Shown here piece after piece: positions 34,669 to 43,455 of a DNA stretch of 64,000 nucleotides (its first letter is position 1; the number at the start of each line of letters is the position of its first letter). The position numbers were made by a program, and so were the translations under genes. Origin of the DNA: Marinoscillum sp. MHG1-6 (GTDB lineage Bacteria; Bacteroidota; Bacteroidia; Cytophagales; Cyclobacteriaceae); NCBI RefSeq assembly GCF_024714475.1, contig NZ_JAMZMI010000002.1:434001-498000 (forward strand), read 5' to 3'. Below the pieces are notes generated by a model. It did no database searches and had not been told where the DNA came from. It was given only the letters and a program-made list of their open reading frames with translations.

Positions 34669-35927
34669 AGTGTGCCTAAAAAATCATCAATCGCAGTGTA
34701 GAGCTTTTTTAGCTCTGCATTGCTGATGATGTAAGGAGGTAAAATATAAATCACATTTCCAAGCGGTCGCAACAACAGGTCCCTATCCATAAAAAAGTCA
34801 TAAATCCTTTCTTTGATATCACTGGTATATCCGGCATCTGAGACCTCCAGTTCAATGGCCAATATCGTTCCGCGCTGCCTGATCTCCTTAATCCCTTTGG
34901 TCAAGTTAAAATTCTTTAAATAGGCTTCATGCTGCTCTGAAATTCGCTGAATATCCAGTTGGCGCCTTTTGGTCATCAGCAGGCCCATACTGGCATTGGC
35001 AGCCGCACAGGCCAGTGGATTAGCAGTATATGAATGACCATGAAAAAATGCTTTAGTTCGATCAGCCACATTGAAGGCTTGCACAATCCTTTCACTTACC
35101 GCCGTGATTCCCATTGGAAGATAACCACCCGTAATACCTTTTGAAAGGCAAAATATATCCGGTTCATTCCTGAGGTAATCACACGCAAACATCTTACCTG
35201 TACGGCCAAAGCCGGTCATCACTTCATCAGCGATACAAACAACTTCTTTCTGCCTGGCAATGTCTAACAACTGATCCAACACCTCCGGATCATACATCTG
35301 CATCCCGGCCGCCCCCTGAACGAGCGGCTCAAATATAAAGGCCGCAGTCTCATCCGAAACCAGGCGCTTCATGGCCGCTATGGACTGTTGCTCATTTCCT
35401 GAAGGGAATGGGATGAACTCAACCTCAAACAGGTAATCATTGAAGGGTGCTGAAAAAATATTGCGCTCAGCCACCGACATGCTTCCGAAAGTATCCCCAT
35501 GATAGGCTCCTTCCAGCGCAATGATTTTTTTTCTGGCCTTGCCCTGATTATACCAGTACTGTATGGCTAATTTGATAGCTACCTCTACCGAAGTACTCCC
35601 ATTATCCGAAAAGAAGATTTTTGAAATTGGATCAGGTAAGATCTTCATCAGGGTTTTAGAAAGGTCAACCGCAGGTTTATGTGTGAATCCGGCAAATATG
35701 ACGTGCTCCATTTTTGCTGCCTGTCTGGAAATGGCTTTGGAAACTTTCGGATGGCTATGCCCATGTACGTTGACCCACCAGGACGATACCGCATCCATAA
35801 TTTTTCGGCCCTCATAAGTATGCAAATAGACTCCTTTAGCCTTTTTCACTGCAATAGGCTTATTCCCTGCCATTGGTGAAAATGGGTGCCAAATATTTTC
35901 CCTATCTACTCTTTCTATCGGATTCAT
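34665..35927 (-). CDS. bioA: Adenosylmethionine-8-amino-7-oxononanoate aminotransferase
   Basis: A 420-residue class III aminotransferase making 7,8-diaminopelargonate in biotin synthesis. Motifs: REN-IWHPFSPM at the N terminus, SWWVNVHGHSHP, DNGSTSVEVAIKLAIQYW, EGAYHGDTFGSMSV, IADEVMTGFGRTG, and LSKGITGGYLPMG with the PLP lysine. The W-x-PF start and SSWW motif separate BioA from other class III enzymes. Its start overlaps the bioD stop by 4 bp. Confidence 0.96.
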   Translation of the reverse strand: MNPIERVDRENIWHPFSPMAGNKPIAVKKAKGVYLHTYEGRKIMDAVSSWWVNVHGHSHPKVSKAISRQAAKMEHVIFAGFTHKPAVDLSKTLMKILPDPISKIFFSDNGSTSVEVAIKLAIQYWYNQGKARKKIIALEGAYHGDTFGSMSVAERNIFSAPFNDYLFEVEFIPFPSGNEQQSIAAMKRLVSDETAAFIFEPLVQGAAGMQMYDPEVLDQLLDIARQKEVVCIADEVMTGFGRTGKMFACDYLRNEPDIFCLSKGITGGYLPMGITAVSERIVQAFNVADRTKAFFHGHSYTANPLACAAANASMGLLMTKRRQLDIQRISEQHEAYLKNFNLTKGIKEIRQRGTILAIELEVSDAGYTSDIKERIYDFFMDRDLLLRPLGNVIYILPPYIISNAELKKLYTAIDDFLGTL

Positions 35928-36532
35928 GACCAGTTTGCTTTCAACTTTTTAGCATAGCTCTGAACTACTTCCTTGGTAACCTGAGTCTCTCTTTCAATGT
36001 GAAGTAACTTTTTCCAACCGGTTCTCAGCAAAATCACACGTTCACTTTCAGGGTTTGGCGCTCCATTAAAAATCACTCCTTTAACCCGAAGATTTCTGGA
36101 TTTGATTGCTTCAGCCGTCAACAATGTATGATTTATACTACCGAGATATAAATTGGAAACCACTACAACCTCCAGATCCAATTGACCAGCCAGATCGATC
36201 ACGTTATCCTCATCATTCAATGGCACCAAAGCCCCCCCGGCACCTTCAATCACCAAATCACTGGAACCCTCGGGAACAACAAAGTCTTCCAGATGGATAT
36301 CGACACCTTCAGCTTTCGCTGCAGCATGTGGTGAAGCAGGCATTTGAAGCAAATAACGCTCAGGATAATAAGTGACGCTGCCTCTGGTGACAAGGTTTTT
36401 TACAGCTTCGGTATCCGTCGGGTATCCGGCCTGAACAGGTTTCCAGTAGCCTGTTCCAAGCATTTCCGTAATAATTGCACTGACAAGGGTCTTTCCTGAA
36501 TCGGTATCAATGGCCGTCACGAAATAATTCAT
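35924..36532 (-). CDS. bioD: Dethiobiotin synthetase
   Basis: A 202-residue ATP-dependent enzyme closing the ureido ring in biotin synthesis. The P-loop ATDTDSGKTLVSA sits at the N terminus, KPVQAGYPTD follows, and VIEGAGGALVPLN is the conserved EGAGG motif. It is immediately upstream of bioA (ATGA overlap). The PstS-like gene lies 50 bp upstream on the same strand, so bioD may be cotranscribed with it. Confidence 0.95.
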   Translation of the reverse strand: MNYFVTAIDTDSGKTLVSAIITEMLGTGYWKPVQAGYPTDTEAVKNLVTRGSVTYYPERYLLQMPASPHAAAKAEGVDIHLEDFVVPEGSSDLVIEGAGGALVPLNDEDNVIDLAGQLDLEVVVVSNLYLGSINHTLLTAEAIKSRNLRVKGVIFNGAPNPESERVILLRTGWKKLLHIERETQVTKEVVQSYAKKLKANWS

Positions 36533-36582
36533 GCGGCGAAGTTAAGGCACACTTCAGGAATACCGTGCCTTTCGCTTAAAGA

Positions 36583-37443
36583 TTAGCGAGAGGCCAGGTT
36601 ATCGTTAATGGATTGCGGCATCAGCCCCTGTCCCTGAATAATCAACTGGGCATCTTGCGATTGCAGGTAGGTCATAAAAGCCTGCAAAGCTGGATTTTCA
36701 TGATCTCGGTAGTACATCCGTAGGGACCTTTTCAATGGGTACATGCCACTACCTAAATTTTTGAAAGTAGCAGATACAAATTGTGAATCAACCTCGTCTT
36801 TCTGAGCGATCTCCAAACTATTGGCACTATCCGTAAAATAGCCGAAACCAATGTAGCCAATGGCGTTTTGATTCTCCTGAACCCTGGTAACGATCACCTT
36901 ATTCTCATCAGCGACCACCGCTACCGGATTAACTTTTTCAATCTTGAAGTATTCAGTAAAAAAGGCCTGAGTACCTGAGTTGGAGTCTCGTACGATCGGA
37001 ACAATACGACCGGCATATCCCCCAACCTGTCTCCAATCGGTGTACCTCCCGGAAAAAATTCCTGCAACCTGCTGATTATTCAATTTCAAAACCGGATTGT
37101 CGGTATGACTGATCAGCACGATGCCATCGTAAGCCACGATCTTTTGATTAACCCCATGATTGCTACCCAACACTGAGTCCAGATCAAACTCATAGGAAGA
37201 TAAACCCACATCTGCCGAACCCTCCTTGATAGCCATCAAACCAGTCTTGCTACCACCACCTTCGATAAAAACCTTTACTGTATCCTGTCTTTTCTCAAAA
37301 TCCTTCTTAAGCGCCGAAAAGGCACCGTGCATGGATTCGCTTCCTTTAAATTTTAATTGATAGCTCTTTGACTCCCTGTTCGGTTGACTACAAGAAAGAA
37401 TTAAGAAGCCAATAACAATGGATAATAATTGATTAACGCTCAT
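36583..37443 (-). CDS. PstS-like phosphate/anion-binding lipoprotein
   Basis: A 286-residue periplasmic binding protein of the PstS family, with lipoprotein signal (IVIGFLILSC). FKGSESMHGAFSALKKDF and EGGGSKTGLMAIKEGSADVG are the anion-binding loops; RDSNSGTQAFFTEYF is the conserved PstS SGT motif. It is short for a PstS and lacks pstCAB neighbours. The ATG at 37443 is chosen over the TTG at 37476. It lies between bioF and bioD on the same strand. A 9-bp inverted repeat (AATGAAACG, 37475-37483; CGTTTCATT, 37542-37550) lies upstream. Confidence 0.87.
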   Translation of the reverse strand: MSVNQLLSIVIGFLILSCSQPNRESKSYQLKFKGSESMHGAFSALKKDFEKRQDTVKVFIEGGGSKTGLMAIKEGSADVGLSSYEFDLDSVLGSNHGVNQKIVAYDGIVLISHTDNPVLKLNNQQVAGIFSGRYTDWRQVGGYAGRIVPIVRDSNSGTQAFFTEYFKIEKVNPVAVVADENKVIVTRVQENQNAIGYIGFGYFTDSANSLEIAQKDEVDSQFVSATFKNLGSGMYPLKRSLRMYYRDHENPALQAFMTYLQSQDAQLIIQGQGLMPQSINDNLASR

Positions 37444-37641
37444 AATGATTATTAGATATGAAACTTTCAAGCGCAATGAAACGGGGGTGTTTCTGCATTG
37501 AGCAACCTGAAATTATTGCTTCAATTCCGCTATCAATTGCACGTTTCATTAACGATGCGAAGGTAGACAGGCAATGGCTTGGAACTGCTTATGCTACAAT
37601 TAAGAGGATATCAAATATGTGTTAACGAATGGCCTTTCTGA

Positions 37642-38748
37642 TTAAATGACCTTTAAGATTTTATCTGCAATTTCCATAATTTCCTTTTCTGTATTATAGA
37701 CATGTAAACTCACCCTCAACCTTTCTTTACCGCGCTGTACGGTTGGAGATAGTATCGGCCTGACATCAAAGCCTTGTTCCTGAAGTTGTAAGGAAACAGC
37801 ACGCGCCTTTTCATTGGACCCAATCATAACCGGCTGAATGGCAGTGTCACTCACATATTTTGGGTAGTGGGTTTTAAACAAATTGATTTTATCCTGTAGA
37901 TCTTGCTGCAATTGCATGTTTTCGGCCAGGTAGAGAAAACTTTCCCCTATACTGAGGACACTATGTGGAGGTAATGAGGTTGTGTAAATAAAAGGTCTGC
38001 CAAAATTGACAAGATAATCTCTCAACGCTAATGACCCTGCTACACACGCACCATGAACCCCCATACCCTTTCCAAAGGTATAGACCCTGGCAAAGACCCG
38101 CTGATGCAATCCCATTTCAACCAACAACCCACTTCCGTCCTTTCCTGCCACACCGGTACTATGTGCTTCATCGATAATTAAATAAGCTCCAAATTCCTCG
38201 CACAAAGCCACGATCTCAGCCAATGGAGCAACATCCCCATCCATTGAAAAAATGGTCTCTGTGACTACGAAAACGCGCCCTGAAGCTTGTTGTAACCGCA
38301 TTCGGAGATCATCCGGATCATTATGACGAAACGCCACAGTTTGCGCCCGACTTAACCATGCTCCCTCCTTCAGACAGACATGCGAAAGCTGATCATAAAT
38401 GATGGTATCTCCCTTTTCAGCTACCGAGGACACAACTGCCTGATTGGCGGCATATCCGGAATTAAACAGCAGGACTGCTTCGGCCTGAAACACCCCCTTC
38501 AACTGATCTTCAACTTCCTGATATAGCCTATGATTCCCGGATAGCAAACGACTGCCTGTTCCACCATTCGGGTAAGGACCTAACTGACCGTATCGTTCTT
38601 TGATTCGAGTCCATAGAGCTGTATTGGCAGCCAACCCCAGGTAATCGTTGGAGACAAAGTCGCACAAGTCCCTTGAATCCGGAAGTGACCTAAGGTTCCC
38701 GGCCATTTGCCGATCATGTAATCTAGCCGATAGAAAGTCCTCTTTCAT
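37642..38748 (-). CDS. bioF: 8-amino-7-oxononanoate synthase
   Basis: A 368-residue alpha-oxoamine synthase that condenses pimeloyl thioester with alanine. Features: FVSNDYLGLA, GGTGSRLLSGNHRLYQEVED, FNSGYAANQAVVSS, DEAHSTGVAGKDG and TFGKGMGVHGACVAG with the PLP lysine. I use the ATG at 38748; the TTG at 38757 adds three residues. It is the first of the biotin genes in transcription order, with 198 bp before the PstS-like gene. bioB and bioC/H are not in the window. Confidence 0.93.
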   Translation of the reverse strand: MKEDFLSARLHDRQMAGNLRSLPDSRDLCDFVSNDYLGLAANTALWTRIKERYGQLGPYPNGGTGSRLLSGNHRLYQEVEDQLKGVFQAEAVLLFNSGYAANQAVVSSVAEKGDTIIYDQLSHVCLKEGAWLSRAQTVAFRHNDPDDLRMRLQQASGRVFVVTETIFSMDGDVAPLAEIVALCEEFGAYLIIDEAHSTGVAGKDGSGLLVEMGLHQRVFARVYTFGKGMGVHGACVAGSLALRDYLVNFGRPFIYTTSLPPHSVLSIGESFLYLAENMQLQQDLQDKINLFKTHYPKYVSDTAIQPVMIGSNEKARAVSLQLQEQGFDVRPILSPTVQRGKERLRVSLHVYNTEKEIMEIADKILKVI

Positions 38749-38770
38749 AGTCTGCAAAAGAGCAAATTTC

Positions 38771-38778
38771 TATCTTTG
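38771..38778 (+). promoter_or_regulatory. Candidate -7 box for the lpxR-like gene
   Basis: TATCTTTG is a full match to the Bacteroidota -7 consensus TAnnTTTG and ends 7 bp before the ATG at 38786, in the 37 bp between the divergent bioF and lpxR-like starts. No clear -33 box is seen. Confidence 0.4.
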
Positions 38779-38785
38779 AGGACGA

Positions 38786-39718
38786 ATGAAAAACAAATTA
38801 TTATTTGCGTTCTTCATTGGCCTGTGCTTTACCGCATCATCACAGGGGAAAATTTTAAAATTAGAATCTCACCTTGTACTGGACAATGACCTTTTTACTG
38901 GCAACCTTTATCTCGACCAGTATTACAGTAGTGGTATATATCCGTCTATCAGATTCCTGGGAGATAGCGTGAACGAAACCAAAGTGATTCGCTCGCTCAC
39001 CCTCCATCACAGACTTTATACACCAAGAATATTGAGCGAGACAGACCCAAAATATCGAGACAGACCCTACGCAGGTGTATTTTCAGGTTCCTTTTCAAAT
39101 GAATATTATTTTGAAAGCGCCAATTACATGAAGGCCCGACTTGAGCTGGGTTGGTTAGGGCCACACTCCGGAGTGGGGGCTGCACAAAAGGCATGGCACC
39201 GTACTTTCGGGCTGATACCTCCTAATGGATGGGAAGATGAAATACGAGACAGTCCGGTGATCAATATGGAATTGACAGGTGTTAAACAAGGTCCCGGAAT
39301 CCAGGAGTTTGACCTGGCACATGAAGCCACCATCCAATTCGGTACGGTCTATAACTTTATTCGTTATAATCCCATAATCCGAGGCGGGATCATTCGCCCC
39401 TATCATCAGTCGGTATATACAAATGGAGTGCTGGGGTCCAGAAAAGCTGATAAAGCCAAAATTCCTGTGGAAGCCTTCTTCTTCTATTCTCCGGGATTGG
39501 AGTTGGTCATCTACAACGCTACCCTTCAGGGTAATTTGATTGGCAAACCATCACCCTTTACAGTGGATCCAACCAGGCTCGTATGGCAACAGCGTATAGG
39601 TTTCATGGCTAGCTGGTCTGTGATGGACCTTGCCGTGGTGGGATATTGGAGAAGACGGGAAAATATTGAGGCCCGAACTCACAATTACATCCGTCTGGTT
39701 TACAATCAGCGATTCTAA
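38786..39718 (+). CDS. Lipid A deacylase LpxR-family outer-membrane protein
   Basis: A 310-residue protein of the LpxR (DUF2219) family: a 12-strand barrel that removes the 3'-acyloxyacyl group of lipid A in proteobacteria. A signal peptide (LFAFFIGLCFTASSQG) precedes LVLDNDLFTGNLYLDQYYSSGI, holding the Asn-Asp catalytic pair, then DRPYAGVFSG and WLGPHSGVGAAQKAWHRTFG with the conserved His region. Length is typical. The activity in Bacteroidota is assumed from the family. Its 3' end overlaps the convergent quinone oxidoreductase by 4 bp. Confidence 0.85.
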   Translation: MKNKLLFAFFIGLCFTASSQGKILKLESHLVLDNDLFTGNLYLDQYYSSGIYPSIRFLGDSVNETKVIRSLTLHHRLYTPRILSETDPKYRDRPYAGVFSGSFSNEYYFESANYMKARLELGWLGPHSGVGAAQKAWHRTFGLIPPNGWEDEIRDSPVINMELTGVKQGPGIQEFDLAHEATIQFGTVYNFIRYNPIIRGGIIRPYHQSVYTNGVLGSRKADKAKIPVEAFFFYSPGLELVIYNATLQGNLIGKPSPFTVDPTRLVWQQRIGFMASWSVMDLAVVGYWRRRENIEARTHNYIRLVYNQRF

Positions 39719-40680
39719 ACTTTTAATACAATCTTACCTTTGGCCTTTCGCTCCATGAGGTCCTGCAATGCATTTTTCCCATCTGCAAGAGGATACATTT
39801 GACTTATTACGGGAGTGATCGCTCCGGCTTCCAGCCACTTCAATAATATCCTGGTGTTTCTGGCATTTTTCTTTGGCTCATTTCTCCAAAAATGCCCCCA
39901 AAAAACACCCACCACGGATGCACTTTTAAGCAAAGGAAGGTTCCATGGTATTGCAGGTATTTCACCTGAAGCGAAGCCTACCACCAGATGTCGACCTCCA
40001 GGCAATAAGGAACGAAATGCCAATTCCGACTGATTACCCCCAACCGGATCAAAGATCACATTTGCACCCCCCATATCCTTGAGACGTTCTTTCAGGTTTT
40101 CCTCCTCATAATTTATCACCTCATCTGCACCCTGAGCTTTACAAAACCTGGCCTTTTCCTCGCTCGAAACACAGGCAACCACCTTCGCGCCAAATTGCTT
40201 ACCAATTTGTATGGTCGCGATACCTGTTCCACCAGCGGCACCAAGTACCACCAAAGTTTCACCTACAGAAAGCTCAGCTCGATCCTTGAGGGCATGAAAA
40301 GCGGTAGCGAAGGTCTCCAGCAATGCTGCAGCTTGTTCTGAGGGCACCCCCTCAGGAATTTTATAGACATTCGCTTCCTGGACGACAACCTTTTCGCCAA
40401 AAGCACCCCATCCCATCGCAGCGAGTACCCTTTGTCCCCTGTTCAGCTTTTTTACGTTAGTACCTACCTCCAGCACTTCACCAGCAACTTCTCCTCCTGG
40501 CACGAATGGAAGCTCGGGCCTAAACTGGTATTTACCCTGGATGATCAATGTGTCAGGAAAGTTTACCCCACAGTAATTAACCTTGATGAGCACCTCACCT
40601 TCTTGTGGCTTTGGGTCAGGTAAATCCCTATACTGTACACCACTTAAACCATCAAAGCTTTCACATACCAGTGCTTTCAT
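39715..40680 (-). CDS. NADPH:quinone oxidoreductase-like MDR protein
   Basis: A 321-residue zinc-free medium-chain dehydrogenase/reductase. YCGVNFPDTLIIQGKYQFRP is the quinone-oxidoreductase N-terminal pattern, PGGEVAGEV the substrate domain, and GAAGGTGIATIQIGKQFGA the NADPH-binding Rossmann loop; the Cys/His zinc ligands of alcohol dehydrogenases are absent. It likely reduces quinones or enones; the substrate is unknown. arsC lies directly upstream on the same strand, 1 bp apart, so they are likely one transcript. Confidence 0.92.
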   Translation of the reverse strand: MKALVCESFDGLSGVQYRDLPDPKPQEGEVLIKVNYCGVNFPDTLIIQGKYQFRPELPFVPGGEVAGEVLEVGTNVKKLNRGQRVLAAMGWGAFGEKVVVQEANVYKIPEGVPSEQAAALLETFATAFHALKDRAELSVGETLVVLGAAGGTGIATIQIGKQFGAKVVACVSSEEKARFCKAQGADEVINYEEENLKERLKDMGGANVIFDPVGGNQSELAFRSLLPGGRHLVVGFASGEIPAIPWNLPLLKSASVVGVFWGHFWRNEPKKNARNTRILLKWLEAGAITPVISQMYPLADGKNALQDLMERKAKGKIVLKV

Positions 40681-40681
40681 A

Positions 40682-41023
40682 TCAAAGTATTTCTAATACT
40701 TGCTCAGGAGGACGACCCAATGCAGCTTTTTTGCCTTTTATCACAATGGGTCTTTCTATTAATTTGGGATACTCCAACATAGCATCAATCCATTGTTCAT
40801 CTGTAAGGTCTTTCCCTTTGAAATTGTTTTTATAATCGGGCTCGGTCTTCCTGATTAGTTTGGCAGGGCTAATTCCCAACATAGCAAGAATCTCCTTCAA
40901 CTGCTGCTTTGTTGGTGGCTCCTTCAGGTATTCTACAATCTTTATTTCCTCACTTTTCTCTTCCAGTAGCGCCAGGGTTTCCCGGCTCTTCATACATCTT
41001 GGATTATGGTAGATTGTAATCAT
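40682..41023 (-). CDS. arsC: ArsC-family reductase (glutaredoxin-type arsenate reductase or Spx-like)
   Basis: A 113-residue thioredoxin-fold protein with the ArsC active site HNPRCMKSR (His6, Cys10, Arg14; the HX3CX3R pattern). TEPDYKNNF and YPKLIERPIVIKGKKAALGRPPE are the conserved ArsC parts, the Arg residues contacting the oxyanion. The reductase would turn arsenate to arsenite with glutathione/glutaredoxin-type thiols. There is no arsR or arsB nearby, so another thiol role is possible. It precedes the quinone oxidoreductase gene by 1 bp. Confidence 0.9.
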   Translation of the reverse strand: MITIYHNPRCMKSRETLALLEEKSEEIKIVEYLKEPPTKQQLKEILAMLGISPAKLIRKTEPDYKNNFKGKDLTDEQWIDAMLEYPKLIERPIVIKGKKAALGRPPEQVLEIL

Positions 41024-41116
41024 TTGCTATTAATTTGATTAAAATTGAAAATTACAACAAATGCCAATGCTGCCCGACACTATTACACAATTTCCTATGG
41101 ATATTAATGCTGAATC

Positions 41117-41839
41117 ATGCCAAAGAAACTATTTCAACTGAACTGTGATATGGGTGAGGGTATAGGAAATGATCACCTGATCATGCCCTGGATAGATGCA
41201 TGTAGCATAGCCTGTGGAGGACACGCCGGAGATGAGCAAACTATGCGAAATACAGTGAAGTTAGCCATGGAACATAAGGTAGAAATTGGTGCACATCCGT
41301 CTTTCCCCGATAAGGAAAATTTCGGAAGAAAGGCAATGGATATTTCAGCAGGCGAATTAATCAGCAGCCTTAAGCATCAGGTCGAATCACTTTTTAAAAT
41401 ATGCGAAAAGTATAAGGCCCAACCAGGTCACATCAAACTTCATGGTGCCCTTTATAATATGGCGGCAGCGGATTCCAATCTCTCCGATCTCGTCTTGGAA
41501 GCCTTAACAGACTATCGTCATCTCCCCTTTCTTGCCCCGTTAAATTCAGCTTTTTTCAAACAATGTGAGCTCCATAACGTACCAGTACGACCGGAGGCCT
41601 TTGCAGATAGAGTGTATGACAATCAGGGAAAATTGCTGGAACGTAATCTGCCAGATTCGGTGATACTGGATAAAACACAGGCGCTGGAGCAATTGTTGTC
41701 CATCATAAATAAAGGAACACTTTCCTTCGTCGATGGAAAAACAATTGCGATACGTGCAGATACATTTTGCGTCCACGGGGACAACCCAAAAGCACTGGAA
41801 ATATTGCAAACATTGAAAATGCATCAGTTTGAAGCATAA
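41117..41839 (+). CDS. pxpA: 5-oxoprolinase subunit A (LamB/YcsF family)
   Basis: A 240-residue protein starting FQLNCDMGEGIGNDHLIMPW, the LamB/YcsF signature, with IACGGHAGDEQTM, EIGAHPSFPDKENFGRK and GHIKLHGALYN following. PxpA works with PxpB and PxpC to hydrolyse 5-oxoproline to glutamate using ATP. The three genes follow in the order A-B-C with short overlaps. The start is the ATG at 41117, 93 bp from the divergent arsC. Confidence 0.95.
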   Translation: MPKKLFQLNCDMGEGIGNDHLIMPWIDACSIACGGHAGDEQTMRNTVKLAMEHKVEIGAHPSFPDKENFGRKAMDISAGELISSLKHQVESLFKICEKYKAQPGHIKLHGALYNMAAADSNLSDLVLEALTDYRHLPFLAPLNSAFFKQCELHNVPVRPEAFADRVYDNQGKLLERNLPDSVILDKTQALEQLLSIINKGTLSFVDGKTIAIRADTFCVHGDNPKALEILQTLKMHQFEA

Positions 41840-42551
41840 GCTGACATACCGAGCGATAAACGAAAACACCTTATCAATCTCATGGCCAAAGGATATGAGT
41901 GATAGTACCTTCACCGAAATTCAGGGCTTCTTAACATCAATTGAACAAGATTCGATAAACGGGGTTCTAACCTCATACGCTGCTTATCATGAGATTGCGG
42001 TAATCTTCGATCCTGAAAAGACCAATCATGGTATCCTGATCGAATACTTTAAGTCTGTCCAAATTTCCTCTCCTAAAATAGTCTATAGCAAACTTTGGGT
42101 AGTACCGGTATGTTACGAGGCCAATTATGCCCCAGACCTCCCTAATCTCTCAGACCAACTGGGCATGTCCACAGATGAAATCATCCACAAACATAGTCAG
42201 CAGGAATACAAGGTGCATTTTCTGGGATTCCTGCCGGGCTTCATGTATCTGGGAGGCTTAGATGAAGCTTTGCATATCCCCAGAAAAAACAAACCACAGC
42301 TTACCCCACAAGGCTCGGTTGCCATTGGAGGAGCTCAAACTGGCATTTACCCACAAGAAAGCCCCGGAGGGTGGCATGTTATTGGCAACTGTCCGTTAAA
42401 GTTTTTTGACCCTCTAGAAGACCCACCTTGTCTCTTTCAACCAGGCGACCACGTGAAGTTTAACCCCGTTTCTTATCAGGAATACAAAGTCATGGCATTG
42501 GAAATAAAACTAGATGTATTCGATTACGGTCAAATTGTAAGGAATGGGTAA
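41829..42551 (+). CDS. pxpB: 5-oxoprolinase subunit B (KipI-like)
   Basis: A 240-residue PxpB. The KipI/allophanate hydrolase subunit 1 pattern is clear: VCYEANYAPDLPNLS, HSQQEYKVHFLGFLPGFMYLGGLD, then IPRKNKPQLTPQGSVAIGGAQTGIYPQESPGG (read across the motif) and GDHVKF. The start is a TTG at 41829 overlapping pxpA by 11 bp; no ATG fits before residue 23. It overlaps pxpC by 8 bp. Confidence 0.94.
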   Translation: MKHKLTYRAINENTLSISWPKDMSDSTFTEIQGFLTSIEQDSINGVLTSYAAYHEIAVIFDPEKTNHGILIEYFKSVQISSPKIVYSKLWVVPVCYEANYAPDLPNLSDQLGMSTDEIIHKHSQQEYKVHFLGFLPGFMYLGGLDEALHIPRKNKPQLTPQGSVAIGGAQTGIYPQESPGGWHVIGNCPLKFFDPLEDPPCLFQPGDHVKFNPVSYQEYKVMALEIKLDVFDYGQIVRNG

Positions 42552-43395
42552 ATGTCATATCATACACCCCGGATTTTTTAGCTCCCTTCAAGATTTGGGC
42601 AGAATGGGGTATCAGAAATTCGGCATTCCTCAATCCGGAGCTATGGATCAAAGGAGTGCAATACTTGCCAATTTGCTGGTGCATAACCATACCTATGCAC
42701 CCGTTCTCGAAGCGACCCAGATAGGCCCCAAAATCTATTTTCAAGAACAAGCAATGATCGCAATAACAGGGGCAGATATGACTCCATCCATCGATGGCAC
42801 AAGGATTTCGATGAATCAAAGGCATGTAATCAAACCAGGACAAACGCTTTCGTACGGAAGGCTCAAGTCTGGTTATCGGTGCTACATTGGCATCCATGGT
42901 TTATCATGCGACACTGTCCTGGGAAGCTGTTCACAGTATCCCGGAATAACCACAAAGTCTCGGCTACAAAAAGGAGATGAGCTCTCCTTTGAAACCTGGT
43001 CTTTTCCCCATTCAGGAACTTCCAAAGTTAGGTTCAAACATGAAGCGGTGAATTCACTCACGGTTTTCCCTGGCTCAGAATTGGACCTCTTCGAACAACT
43101 CGAAATTGATGATCTTCTTTCATCGGAACTTCTTATTAGGGAAAATGACCGCATGGGATATCAGATTGAACCCCCAAAAGCCTTAAGGACCATACCCTCA
43201 ATACTAACTGTTCCGGTAGTTCCCGGCACCATCCAACTCACCCCCTCAGGAAGGCTGATGGCACTCATGAGAGATGCACAGGTAACTGGCGGTTACCCAC
43301 GCATTTTTCAGCTATCCGAAGCCAGCATTAATCAACTGGCTCAAATGAGAACCGGTGAACAGGTGAGATTGAAACTTCAAAAGCTCCATTTATAA
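42544..43395 (+). CDS. pxpC: 5-oxoprolinase subunit C (KipA/biotin-dependent-carboxylase-like)
   Basis: A 283-residue PxpC with HPGFFSSLQDLGRMGYQKFGI and SGAMDQRSAILANLLV at the N terminus and ITGADMTPSIDG following; RPVVPGTIQLTPSGRLMALM-like sequence (here VVPGTIQLTPSGRLMALM) and DAQVTGGYPRI mark the C-terminal part. It ends the pxpABC run and overlaps pxpB by 8 bp. The set is complete, so 5-oxoproline recycling to glutamate should be functional. Confidence 0.94.
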   Translation: MGKCHIIHPGFFSSLQDLGRMGYQKFGIPQSGAMDQRSAILANLLVHNHTYAPVLEATQIGPKIYFQEQAMIAITGADMTPSIDGTRISMNQRHVIKPGQTLSYGRLKSGYRCYIGIHGLSCDTVLGSCSQYPGITTKSRLQKGDELSFETWSFPHSGTSKVRFKHEAVNSLTVFPGSELDLFEQLEIDDLLSSELLIRENDRMGYQIEPPKALRTIPSILTVPVVPGTIQLTPSGRLMALMRDAQVTGGYPRIFQLSEASINQLAQMRTGEQVRLKLQKLHL

Positions 43396-43455
43396 TAATT
43401 CTGGTTGATTTAACCCAGTAAAAAAATTAGATTGGGTGAATCAAAGCCCATGCTT

